DNA of 23,714 nt. It comes from Syntrophomonadaceae bacterium (GTDB lineage: Bacteria > Bacillota_D > Dethiobacteria > DTU022). Positions 7,414 to 14,774 of this stretch are shown here, in pieces (position 1 is the first letter of the stretch; every line of letters begins with the position of its first letter). The position numbers were made by a program, and so were the translations under genes. The notes under the pieces are model-generated. The model was not told the DNA's origin. It saw only the letters and a program-made list of their open reading frames with translations, and did no database searches. The stretch lies in assembly GCA_003562605.1 (NCBI GenBank), contig PWUG01000125.1, forward strand, positions 1 through 23,714, in the 5' to 3' direction.

Positions 7414-8751
7414 TTGGCAGAATCTAACGTATTTTACCGGTCCCTGAAAAAAAAGTATCCAATGATTGAAAGAGGTAAGGGAGTTTTTGTTTGGGATAGT
7501 GATGGGAAACGTTATCTTGATGGTGCTTCCGGTTGCTTGGTTACCAACATTGGTTACGGAGCTGTCAATGTTGCGGAAGCACTTAAAGCAGAGGCTATGA
7601 AAACCGGTTTTTCTCATGGTACAATATTTACAAGCCACCCGCAGGAAGAGTTGGCCCGATTAATTACTGAGTATGCTCCGGCAGGTTTAGATCACGTATA
7701 CTTTGTTTCCGGTGGAACAGAGGCAAATGAAACTGCATTTAGTTTAGCGATACAATATCACCGTCAAAAAGGCAATCAACGCAAGTGGAAAATAATTGGA
7801 CGCCGCCTCAGCTATCATGGCAGTTCCTTTGCCACTTTGTCAGCTGCCGGCAATGTACAGCGGCGAAGCATGTTTTCACCACTTGTTATGCCTTTTCCCA
7901 TTATTCCTGCTTCGCATTGCTATCGTTGTTATAATGATTCAAGTTATCCTGACTGCAATTTCAGCTGTGCCCGTGAGCTTGAAAAAACTATTTTAGCCGA
8001 AGGCCCTGATAATATTGCCGCTTTTATACTTGAGCCAGTTATTGGGACTTCAGCCGCTGCAAGTGTGCCACCTCCTGGGTATATCCAGTTAATTCGGGAA
8101 ATATGTGACAAATATGATGTACTTATGATCGCAGATGAAGTGCTGTGTGGATATGGCAGGAGTGGCAGCTATCTGGCGATGGACCATTGGCATGCCACAG
8201 CCGACCTGGTTACTCTGGGGAAAGGGATTGGCGGAGGTTATACTCCCCTGGGTGCAGTATTGATTCATGAGAAAGTCTACGAGGTTTTCAACAATAATTG
8301 GGGCAGATTTATTCATGGTTATACTTATCAGGGCAATCCGGTTAGTTGCGCTGCCGGTATTGCGGTTAACACCTACTTAAGAGAAAATGGCCTCTTCGAA
8401 CAGGTAGCAGGCAAAGGCGATTATTTGAAAAACAAACTAGAAAAACTCGCTGAAAAATACGATATAATAGGTGATGTCAGGGGAATCGGTTTGTTACTGG
8501 GGCTGGAATTAGTAAAAAATCGCGAAAGCAAGGAATCTTTTCCTGCATCATTGGCAGTAGCAGAACGGGCCAGGGAAAAAGCGATGGAAGAAGGTTTGAT
8601 GGTTTACACCGGTGTAGGGGGTACGGCCGATATTGTTCCCCGCGATTACCTGATAATTGCCCCTCCTTTTATCATCAATGAAGAGGAGATGGACCTCTTA
8701 ATTCAGTCTTTAGATCGAACGATAGAATCGATAGCTGCCGAGTTATTCTAA
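7414..8751 (+). CDS. Class III pyridoxal-phosphate aminotransferase
   Basis: Fold-type I, class III (omega) aminotransferase of 445 residues, moving an amino group between an amine or omega-amino acid and a 2-oxo acid. It shows the PLP phosphate region VSGGTEANE, the YHGSSFATLS segment, the IADEVLCGYGRSG motif with the cofactor-binding Asp, and the Schiff-base lysine Lys270 in TLGKGIGGGY. A four-cysteine insert, CYRCYNDSSYPDCNFSC, is present, as in a subset of class III enzymes. The start is TTG at 7414, chosen because AGAGGTGATG lies just before it and no ATG is close. It sits directly upstream of the aldehyde:ferredoxin oxidoreductase, so its aldehyde product is a likely substrate of that enzyme. 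The amine substrate is unknown. Confidence 0.9.
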   Translation: MAESNVFYRSLKKKYPMIERGKGVFVWDSDGKRYLDGASGCLVTNIGYGAVNVAEALKAEAMKTGFSHGTIFTSHPQEELARLITEYAPAGLDHVYFVSGGTEANETAFSLAIQYHRQKGNQRKWKIIGRRLSYHGSSFATLSAAGNVQRRSMFSPLVMPFPIIPASHCYRCYNDSSYPDCNFSCARELEKTILAEGPDNIAAFILEPVIGTSAAASVPPPGYIQLIREICDKYDVLMIADEVLCGYGRSGSYLAMDHWHATADLVTLGKGIGGGYTPLGAVLIHEKVYEVFNNNWGRFIHGYTYQGNPVSCAAGIAVNTYLRENGLFEQVAGKGDYLKNKLEKLAEKYDIIGDVRGIGLLLGLELVKNRESKESFPASLAVAERAREKAMEEGLMVYTGVGGTADIVPRDYLIIAPPFIINEEEMDLLIQSLDRTIESIAAELF

Positions 8752-8794
8752 ACCGGCTATAATCGGCAATATAATTAACGGGAGGTTAATTGGG

Positions 8795-10570
8795 ATGTAT
8801 GGTGTATATGGAAAACTGCTGAGGGTCAATTTGGATGACAGATCAATTCGGGAAGAAGTCATACCGGATCAGGTTTTTAAAGAATATTTAGGTGGGAAAG
8901 GTTTAGGAGCATATCTTTTATACAAATACCTTCCGGAAAAAGCAGAACCACTTTCAGCGGACAACAAGTTGATTTTTGTTACCGGGCCTGCATCAGATAC
9001 TGTTATCCCGGCAGCCAGCCGTTATGGTGTTTTCGCGAAATCTCCACAAACCGGGTTAATTGGCATGTCCTTTAGCGGTGGGCACACCACACCTGCGATG
9101 AAAAAGACAGGTTATGATGCAGTTATGATTGAAGGCGCTTCTGACAAGCCGATCTTTGTCCATATATCGGATCAGGGCGTAGATTTTGGTGATGCCTCGG
9201 ATTTGTGGGGGCAGGATACCAGTGTTGTAGAGGATGCACTGCTTGATAAGGTAGGAGTAAAAGGTGCACAGGCAATAACCATTGGTCAGGCTGGAGAAAA
9301 TATGGTGGAATATGCCTGTATAAAAAACAACCACTGGCGATCAGCAGGACGAAGCGGCATGGGTGCGGTTATGGGTTCAAAAAAGCTAAAGGGCATAGTT
9401 TTCAGTGGATCAAAAAAAGCTCAATTAGCAGATGAAGAAGCGCTGGCAGATTACACCAGGGAAATGACCAGGGAGTTTCGTGATACTGAGAGAACCAGGT
9501 TACTGCGTGAGAAAGGGACCCCCTGGATGGTTACCACTACAAATGAGTTTCACGCATTTCCCACTAGATACTGGATGGAAGGCGCATATGAAGGATGGCG
9601 AGGTATAAGCTCTGATGCCATGTGGGATAGATTGGATGTCAAGCCTAACGCTTGCTATCGCTGTTTTTGTGCTTGTGGAAAATTATGCACTGTCAAAGAG
9701 GGGCGTCATAAGGGTTTAACAATAGAGGGTCCTGAATATGAAACACTATATGCCCTGGGCGGGCTTTTATGCATAGATCAGATTGAAGAAGTAGTTTATC
9801 TGAATGATATTTGTGACAAATTCGGAGTTGACACAATCACTGCCGGCAATGTGCTGGCATTTGCAGTTGAAGCCGGCAAGAGAGGCAAGTTGAGTGGAAT
9901 GCCTGACTACGGTGATGTTGATGCTTTTGCAGAATTAATTAAACTTATTGCTTTCAAAAAAGGAGTCGGAAAACTTTTAAGTGGCGGCGTGAGAGCAGTT
10001 TCCAAAGAACTCGGTTTGGAGGAATTGGCCATCCATGTGAAGGGGCTTGAGCCGGCAGGTTATGATCCCCGAACAGTGCCTGGAATGAGCCTCGGCTATG
10101 CCGTTTCGGACCGGGGAGCCTGCCATTTGCGCTCCAGCTTTTATATGTCAGAACTTAAAGGTGAAGTTCCCTTTGAAATGGTTGAAGGCAAGGCCAAATA
10201 TTTCCTGGAATATGAAAACAGGAATACTCTGGAAGATTCTCTGATACTATGTCGGTTTTATTACAAGTTTATTGGAATGGAAGGCATGCAAAAAATTATT
10301 AAAGCGACAACTGGTATGGACCTTTCCATGGATGATCTTAATGCCATGGCTTCTCGTATAACTACGCTGACCAGGCTTTTTAATATCCGGGAAGGTTGGA
10401 CTAGAGCTGACGACAGCCTGCCCGAGCGTTTGTTTAACGAGGCAATTGGGCCGGAAAAAGATAAGGTTGTTCATAAAGAAGATATGGATATTATGATTAG
10501 CGAATACTACAATCTTCACGGGTGGGATGAAAGCGGTATACCTAGAAACAAGCCCGAATTATTGGCTTAA
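8795..10570 (+). CDS. Aldehyde:ferredoxin oxidoreductase (tungsten enzyme)
   Basis: Tungstopterin enzyme (591 residues) that oxidises aldehydes to carboxylic acids and reduces ferredoxin. It starts with the family signature MYGVYGKLLRVNLDD and YLGGKGLGAYLL. The 4Fe-4S ligands are Cys287, Cys290 and Cys294 in CYRCFCACGKLC, plus Cys486 in DSLILC, in register with the Pyrococcus furiosus enzyme. The pterin-binding motifs are DKFGVD (Asp341) and DSLILC (Asp481). GGGAGG lies before the ATG at 8795. As last gene of the operon, behind a class III aminotransferase and a MoaD-like protein, it probably oxidises the semialdehyde made by the aminotransferase and feeds electrons to ferredoxin. It is soluble, with no signal peptide. 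Substrate range is not predictable from sequence. Confidence 0.94.
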   Translation: MYGVYGKLLRVNLDDRSIREEVIPDQVFKEYLGGKGLGAYLLYKYLPEKAEPLSADNKLIFVTGPASDTVIPAASRYGVFAKSPQTGLIGMSFSGGHTTPAMKKTGYDAVMIEGASDKPIFVHISDQGVDFGDASDLWGQDTSVVEDALLDKVGVKGAQAITIGQAGENMVEYACIKNNHWRSAGRSGMGAVMGSKKLKGIVFSGSKKAQLADEEALADYTREMTREFRDTERTRLLREKGTPWMVTTTNEFHAFPTRYWMEGAYEGWRGISSDAMWDRLDVKPNACYRCFCACGKLCTVKEGRHKGLTIEGPEYETLYALGGLLCIDQIEEVVYLNDICDKFGVDTITAGNVLAFAVEAGKRGKLSGMPDYGDVDAFAELIKLIAFKKGVGKLLSGGVRAVSKELGLEELAIHVKGLEPAGYDPRTVPGMSLGYAVSDRGACHLRSSFYMSELKGEVPFEMVEGKAKYFLEYENRNTLEDSLILCRFYYKFIGMEGMQKIIKATTGMDLSMDDLNAMASRITTLTRLFNIREGWTRADDSLPERLFNEAIGPEKDKVVHKEDMDIMISEYYNLHGWDESGIPRNKPELLA

Positions 10571-10605
10571 TTAGGCTACCATGGAAATGAAATATTAAAA
10601 TAAAT

Positions 10606-10675
10606 TGGTCCGTTTGCCTTAAGCATAATTTGTATAGCTCAAACAGTTTAAGGTAACGGACCATATTTTATTTTC
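10606..10675 (+). terminator. Strong intrinsic terminator closing the AOR operon
   Basis: TGGTCCGTT (10606-10614) pairs perfectly with AACGGACCA (10655-10663). After a small internal loop, CCTTAA (10617-10622) pairs with TTAAGG (10648-10653). A T-rich tail, TATTTTATTTT, follows. An A-rich stretch before the hairpin means it could also stop transcription from the other strand. Confidence 0.88.
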
Positions 10676-10686
10676 ATTCGTGATGG

Positions 10687-10692
10687 TATAAT
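10687..10692 (+). promoter_or_regulatory. Probable -10 box for the DUF3870 gene
   Basis: TATAAT lies 34 bases before the ATG at 10726 and just after the operon terminator. No good -35 box is seen 17 bases upstream, so the promoter is only partly supported. Confidence 0.45.
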
Positions 10693-10725
10693 GGTTCAAG
10701 AATAGACTGGAAAGAGAGAAAGCTT

Positions 10726-11064
10726 ATGGATGAGATTAACACTAAAACAGTACTTGTGACAGGCTATGCCAAAGCGCCACAGGGGACAGCCATGCAACAG
10801 GTGTATAGTTATATAGGAGTAATCTTGGAAATAGATCCTAAAACGGATAAAGTTGTTGACGCAGAATTTACCCTGGTCACAAACGTTGCCCGAAGATTTT
10901 TTGAGTCATTGATGGTAGGCAGCGATTTGAATAACCTGGATCAAGTAGTTCATGAGATTCGCGAAAGATATATGGCGCCTTCCCGGGAAGCTATGGTTAA
11001 TGCCATTTATACAGCTGCGCAGCGGTATTGGGAAACAAAGATGAAAAAAAATCTGGCAAAGTAA
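10726..11064 (+). CDS. DUF3870 domain protein
   Basis: A 112-residue soluble protein matching the DUF3870 pattern: a first strand VLVTGYAKAPQGTAM, a middle strand VDAEFTLVTNVARRF, then SLMVGSDLNNLDQVV and a C-terminal helix with REAMVNAIYTAAQRYWE. Members of this family are short proteins of unknown function that I associate with anaerobic catabolic gene clusters. It lies after the aldehyde oxidoreductase operon but is separated from it by a strong terminator and has its own -10 box, so it may be regulated separately. The ribosome site (GAGAGAAAG) is weak. Family assignment is fairly confident; function is unknown. Confidence 0.75.
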   Translation: MDEINTKTVLVTGYAKAPQGTAMQQVYSYIGVILEIDPKTDKVVDAEFTLVTNVARRFFESLMVGSDLNNLDQVVHEIRERYMAPSREAMVNAIYTAAQRYWETKMKKNLAK

Positions 11065-11111
11065 ATTAAATTTCTGTGAACTTGTTTCAGGCCATTATCT
11101 CGGGTTTTACA

Positions 11112-12053
11112 TTAAATGCAGATCCAGAAATATTCTACATACTGCGGAGAGTTAATAACCCTGATATCAGATGGGATATGGTTATGGTTCCCGCGGAAGA
11201 AACGAAATGCCTCATCTCCCGCTTCATAGACAAAACCGCAACGACCAACGCTTTCATCCTCATTGATACGTTCTACCCAGTAGCTTTTGACTATACCAGC
11301 GGTTCCGATAGATTCGTACCACTGCAGGTCATAGCTTATCTCACCTTTTTCCCCGAGGCTGATAATGGTATCGATAGCTGTTATTACGCCTGGTTGAAAG
11401 ATGTCATCCCTGAGGTTGTGAGCTGTTACTTCAATATTTTCAAAATGCCATTCTGTATTTTTACCCCTGATATAAACATCAGGGATTATAGTTATACCGC
11501 CATTTTCTTCCTTGCGCTTAATTTCATCACGGTAGGTTGCATAAACGGATTCCAGGTAATCCGTTGTTGATTGGACAAATTTTAAGCTCATTTTATCTTT
11601 ATAAGGGTAATGATCCATCCGAAATACACTTCGTTCACGCCACCCGCCATCGTAATAGGCATCGTACCACCACTCGCTGTGACCGTCCATGTTTGAAATA
11701 ATGTAAGTATTCATCTCATCGTCAAAATAGTATTCCATATTTATCTGGCCGGTTTGATCCAGATAAACCAGAACATCAAAAATGGAGAAGTACCCTTCGC
11801 GGAATATATCTTCACGGATTGTTTCGACCGCTTCGGGATCAAATGTGAAAGAGCCAAGCCCATTAATTGTTACCTCTCCAGGCAGCAAAGCTGATGTCTC
11901 CCCTATTTCGCCTAAAACGCGATTTTCGGCCTGATCAGGATCGGGTTCTGATACTTCAGACTCCGGCAAAATCTGCTGGTCTGAGCAGCCGATAGCTATT
12001 GCTGCAGTAAATACGAAACAGGCAACAAATAATAATTTTCTAAAAATATTCAT
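11112..12053 (-). CDS. Secreted lipoprotein with two diverged repeats
   Basis: Read from the ATG at 12053 this is a 313-residue lipoprotein: MNIFRK, a hydrophobic segment and the lipobox AIGC with Cys23. This start is chosen because GAGGGGGA lies upstream at about 9 bases and because a 14-residue upstream extension would spoil the signal peptide. After an acidic linker there are two related halves, each with a pattern of [ED]DIF-x(n)-G.., VLVYLDQTGQINMEYYF or TIISLGEKGEISYDLQWY, and a Tyr/Trp-rich end. The halves resemble DUF4430-like beta domains in their ending (RMDHYPYKDKMSLKFV). It is probably anchored to the outer face of the membrane. It converges on the DUF3870 gene and diverges from a membrane protein gene. 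Function unknown. Confidence 0.75.
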   Translation of the reverse strand: MNIFRKLLFVACFVFTAAIAIGCSDQQILPESEVSEPDPDQAENRVLGEIGETSALLPGEVTINGLGSFTFDPEAVETIREDIFREGYFSIFDVLVYLDQTGQINMEYYFDDEMNTYIISNMDGHSEWWYDAYYDGGWRERSVFRMDHYPYKDKMSLKFVQSTTDYLESVYATYRDEIKRKEENGGITIIPDVYIRGKNTEWHFENIEVTAHNLRDDIFQPGVITAIDTIISLGEKGEISYDLQWYESIGTAGIVKSYWVERINEDESVGRCGFVYEAGDEAFRFFRGNHNHIPSDIRVINSPQYVEYFWICI

Positions 12054-12131
12054 ATTAAAAATCCCCCTCAAAACAGGTTTTCTATAGCAGTCCATTAAAA
12101 ATAAATATACTAACTATATAGATATAATATC

Positions 12132-12147
12132 ATATATTGCAATATAT
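12132..12147. promoter_or_regulatory. Perfect 16-base palindrome in the divergent intergenic region
   Basis: ATATATTGCAATATAT is its own reverse complement and lies between the divergent lipoprotein and membrane-protein genes, in a very A+T-rich stretch. It could be an operator for both. A+T palindromes also arise by chance, so confidence is modest. Confidence 0.35.
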
Positions 12148-12252
12148 CGATACATTGATAAATCACTTGTGGTTAAAACAAAAATGATGACAGAAAATCC
12201 ATGTTCACCTAATCATATTTCGCATACTGCTATTTTGAGCTATAATCAGGAT

Positions 12253-12693
12253 ATGAAAGTTAATTATCGAATTTTGTTGATTATCCATCTATTTGTTGGG
12301 CTGGGAGCCCTGGGCGGAGGTTTGGTCGCTATTGTCGACCCCTATAAGCCTCTGGGGATACCGGTTGAACTGCTGGAGGGTTCCCCTTTTAGCAACTACC
12401 TGGTTCCCGGCTTGATTTTGTTTGTAATTATTGGTATGGGCCATATTTTCAGTGCCCTGACTGTGATTAAAAAATCAAAGTGGCAGGGCTATATCAGCTC
12501 CGTTTTTTCCTGGGCCCTTATGATCTGGATTGTTGTCCAGTGCATCATAATTAACACGGTTGAATTTTTGCATATTTTATATTTTTTGATCGGCCTTCTG
12601 GGAGCGGTTTTAGCGATGCGGATTCTTTTCGAGCAGGGTCAGTTTCCGGCCAATGTAATTACAGATTTGACCGGGGTAAAAAGAAAAAAGTGA
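12253..12693 (+). CDS. Small four-helix membrane protein of unknown function
   Basis: From the ATG at 12253 this encodes 146 residues with four likely membrane helices: about 7-27, 52-71, 80-100 and 105-125. A loop IVDPYKPLGIPVELLEGSPF lies between the first two helices and the tail is basic (GVKRKK). The frame is open further upstream to 12169, but the extra 28 residues are polar and look non-coding; AGGA lies close before the chosen ATG, though the spacing is short, so the start is uncertain. A TATAAT at 12241-12246 would place transcription almost at this ATG. It is divergent from the lipoprotein gene. I do not recognise a family. Confidence 0.6.
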   Translation: MKVNYRILLIIHLFVGLGALGGGLVAIVDPYKPLGIPVELLEGSPFSNYLVPGLILFVIIGMGHIFSALTVIKKSKWQGYISSVFSWALMIWIVVQCIIINTVEFLHILYFLIGLLGAVLAMRILFEQGQFPANVITDLTGVKRKK

Positions 12694-12970
12694 CATGCCC
12701 GGATGAAGCTGACTTGTCACATATATTCCTATTCTAATAAACACCTGATCGGAAGCTTAATTTTATAAAAGCCGGCCATGGCAAAAATGAAATCGAAGTT
12801 CAAGGTGTGCGGCTCCGCTGCTACGATGCATTTCCTAATATCGGCAGGCAGTCACCCCTGCTGCTTCCAACCCATAATCGTAAAAAAAAATAGTGTAAAA
12901 AATCTCATCTATTAGTAACCTCTCTGGCAAAGCAGCTTGATCAGTTTAACACTTTTGAGGATTACTACAA
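12694..12970. other. Intergenic stretch with no convincing gene
   Basis: I see no RNA gene, insertion sequence or clear promoter here. Two short overlapping frames exist around 12778-12915 (one beginning MAKMKSKFKVCGS, another reading EIEVQGVRLRCYDAFPN), but neither has a good ribosome site or a recognisable family. They could be debris of a lost gene. Confidence 0.5.
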
Positions 12971-13102
12971 ATGGAATTCGAAATGATGGGAGAAAATTTA
13001 TCGGTAAAGGAAAAAAGGGAGCGAATATTGAATATGTCAAAAGGAGGGATTAAGTTGGATAAAAGTATTTTTGGAATAAAAACGGAGGTATTGCAGCGAT
13101 GA
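12971..13102 (+). CDS. Possible 43-residue protein overlapping the ridA start
   Basis: The ATG at 12971 opens a charged 43-codon frame whose TGA overlaps the ridA ATG (ATGA), an arrangement typical of coupled translation. GAGG lies about 10 bases before the ATG. A second possible start, TTG at 13054, has an ideal AAAGGAGG before it and would give only 15 residues. The product (MEFEMMGENLSVKEKRERIL at the N-terminus) is not recognised. It may be a real leader peptide, a remnant, or chance. Confidence 0.3.
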   Translation: MEFEMMGENLSVKEKRERILNMSKGGIKLDKSIFGIKTEVLQR

Positions 13103-13479
13103 GTTTTAAATACATTCACACTAAAAAGGCCCCTGAAGCTGTCGGTCCGTACAGCCCAGGGGTAATATCGGGAAACCTAATTTTTGTCTCAGGGCAAATG
13201 CCTATTGATCCGGCAACAGGAGAGGTGGTCACAGGCGATGCCGGGGCGAAGGCTACTCAGTGCCTGAAAAATGTGCTGGCCATCCTGGAAGAAGCCGGGT
13301 TAACTGCAAAAAGTATTGTAAAATCGACAATATTTTTAAAAGATATGGATGATTTTAGCCTCGTAAATGAAGCTTACGCAGCTTTTTTTAAAGGAGATTA
13401 CCCGGCGAGATCATGTGTGGAAGTTTCCAGGCTACCCAAAGATGTTGAAGTCGAGATAGAGGTTATCGCATCATGTTAA
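13099..13479 (+). CDS. ridA: RidA family reactive-intermediate deaminase
   Basis: A 126-residue YjgF/YER057c/UK114 protein, the usual length. RidA hydrolyses reactive 2-aminoacrylate and other enamines or imines released by PLP enzymes to the oxo acid and ammonia, as a cytoplasmic trimer. Signature elements are AVGPYSPGVISGNLIFVSGQ, the catalytic-site Arg104 in YPARSCVEVSRLPKD and Glu119 in VEVEIEVIA. GGAGGT lies 9 bases before the ATG. The gene overlaps the following dockerin gene by 7 bases. Its partner PLP enzyme in this region could be the class III aminotransferase, but the genes are not in one operon. Confidence 0.93.
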   Translation: MSFKYIHTKKAPEAVGPYSPGVISGNLIFVSGQMPIDPATGEVVTGDAGAKATQCLKNVLAILEEAGLTAKSIVKSTIFLKDMDDFSLVNEAYAAFFKGDYPARSCVEVSRLPKDVEVEIEVIASC

Positions 13480-14027
13480 CGGGATTGCCCTACTCCCTGG
13501 GGAAAATAGCCCGGTCGGTTTACATAACGTTTTTGCTATCAGTATTATTATTTTTGCTGCTTGTTAATTCCAGTGCTATGGCGCTATCTTTTGGCGATGT
13601 AAACGCTGACGGCAGAGTTAATGTCCAGGATGTTGTGCTGGTTACCAGGCATGCTCTGGGTCTTGGTACACTTTCTGAATCCGGGAGTTTCATTGCAGAT
13701 GTAAACGGAGACGGTATGATCAATGTTCAGGATGTCAGCCTGATTATGCAGAAGTCGCTTGGTATAATCGATTCTTTCCGGGACGCGCCGATACCCGAAC
13801 CACAATTGTTAAAAGACTTTATAGTTGGAGATGAACCGGTTACACCGGGTATGCGCGTTGTGGTCGTAACCCTGAATGCTGATAGCCCGGAACACTACAT
13901 GGTAACAGTGGGCGGCGCAGTCTTAAGTTATAGTGATTCAGTCAAGGGTTATTTGGGTGAAGTCAGTGAAGATGATGCTGTTCGCGAAAAAGTTGCTGTC
14001 TACAGGTTAAAAAGATTGCCGGATTAA
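13473..14027 (+). CDS. Secreted dockerin-type protein
   Basis: A 184-residue exported protein. Residues 1-37 form a signal peptide with a long Leu-rich core, probably cut after SSAMA. Residues 39-100 are a type I dockerin-like module with two calcium-binding F-hand loops: DVNADGRVNVQD (42-53) and DVNGDGMINVQD (76-87), each followed by a helix ending in LGL or LGI. Residues 115-184 form a compact, probably beta-rich, unrecognised domain. Dockerins bind cohesins on scaffolds or the cell surface; no cohesin or glycoside hydrolase gene is visible nearby. The ATG overlaps the end of ridA. There is no strong ribosome site, so coupling to ridA translation is likely. Confidence 0.85.
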   Translation: MLTGLPYSLGKIARSVYITFLLSVLLFLLLVNSSAMALSFGDVNADGRVNVQDVVLVTRHALGLGTLSESGSFIADVNGDGMINVQDVSLIMQKSLGIIDSFRDAPIPEPQLLKDFIVGDEPVTPGMRVVVVTLNADSPEHYMVTVGGAVLSYSDSVKGYLGEVSEDDAVREKVAVYRLKRLPD

Positions 14028-14054
14028 TCTCAGGGAGCAGAAGGAGAGATCTGG

Positions 14055-14714
14055 ATGGAAGCAAATGATGACAGGACCGGTGCCTTTAAATCCTTAGGCA
14101 TACAAGCAGCCCTGGCCGTGGGAACGGTGCTGGTAATAATTGCCATTATTGCAGCCCTGGTGGGACCGGCGCAGGTTTGGTGTGGGGTGCAAGACATACT
14201 TGGGTTGATGCCGGAGAGCGACCCGATTGAACAAGAAGAAGTCCCGCCCGTTGAGGATCAGTCTGAGACGGTCAGGGTCGACCTTGAAAACGGCTATATC
14301 GAAGTAACCGGTTATCAAGTAATGACAGCAAGTACCTGCCTGACTATTCGCCTGGAACAGGTTCCTGCTTTCAGGCTTTTCCCCGGCCTTGAATACGATA
14401 GCGATAGCGGAGAAATGATTAAGCAACTTGATGACAGGTTGAAGCAGATTTACCTTGTAGATCAGGAAGGGCAGGAATACCGTTATCAGGGGGGCAACTT
14501 TGCTGCAGAACATCTTTATATTTCCGGCTGTGCCAAGGAAATCACCTGGTCATCCAATCTTATGCTTGAAATCCCGCTGTTAAGCGAACAGGCTGAAATT
14601 TTGACCCTGGTTGTGCCCCTGTCAGAAGATACAGCACTGAGGAAGGAGATCCCCAGGACCTTGCTGGTGGAGGCTGGCGACTGCAGGCTGAACAGTGGAA
14701 CTATTACCTGGTGA
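14055..14714 (+). CDS. Single-pass membrane protein with extracellular domain, unknown
   Basis: A 219-residue protein: a short cytoplasmic start, one membrane helix at about 14-36 (LGIQAALAVGTVLVIIAIIA), an acidic Pro-rich linker (about 53-68), then a soluble domain of about 150 residues. That domain contains the strand-like segments ETVRVDLENGYIEVTGYQV and TCLTIRLEQVPAF, with three cysteines in the soluble part. AAGGAGAG lies before the ATG. It lies 27 bases after the dockerin gene in the same direction and is probably cotranscribed with it, so both may work at the cell surface. I do not recognise the family. Confidence 0.7.
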   Translation: MEANDDRTGAFKSLGIQAALAVGTVLVIIAIIAALVGPAQVWCGVQDILGLMPESDPIEQEEVPPVEDQSETVRVDLENGYIEVTGYQVMTASTCLTIRLEQVPAFRLFPGLEYDSDSGEMIKQLDDRLKQIYLVDQEGQEYRYQGGNFAAEHLYISGCAKEITWSSNLMLEIPLLSEQAEILTLVVPLSEDTALRKEIPRTLLVEAGDCRLNSGTITW

Positions 14715-14774
14715 GTTTAAATGCGACCGGGGGTTTGATTGTGAGCCCTGTCAATAAAATAGGGAGTTTTTAGC

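Noticed and set aside
11076..11570. A 164-codon forward frame over the lipoprotein region.
   Set aside because: It is antisense to the lipoprotein, whose signal peptide, lipobox and ribosome site make the minus-strand gene far more likely.
12778..12915. Short overlapping frames that might be a gene remnant (MAKMKSKFKVCGS; EIEVQGVRLRCYDAFPN).
   Set aside because: No ribosome site, no family recognised, and the frames compete with each other.
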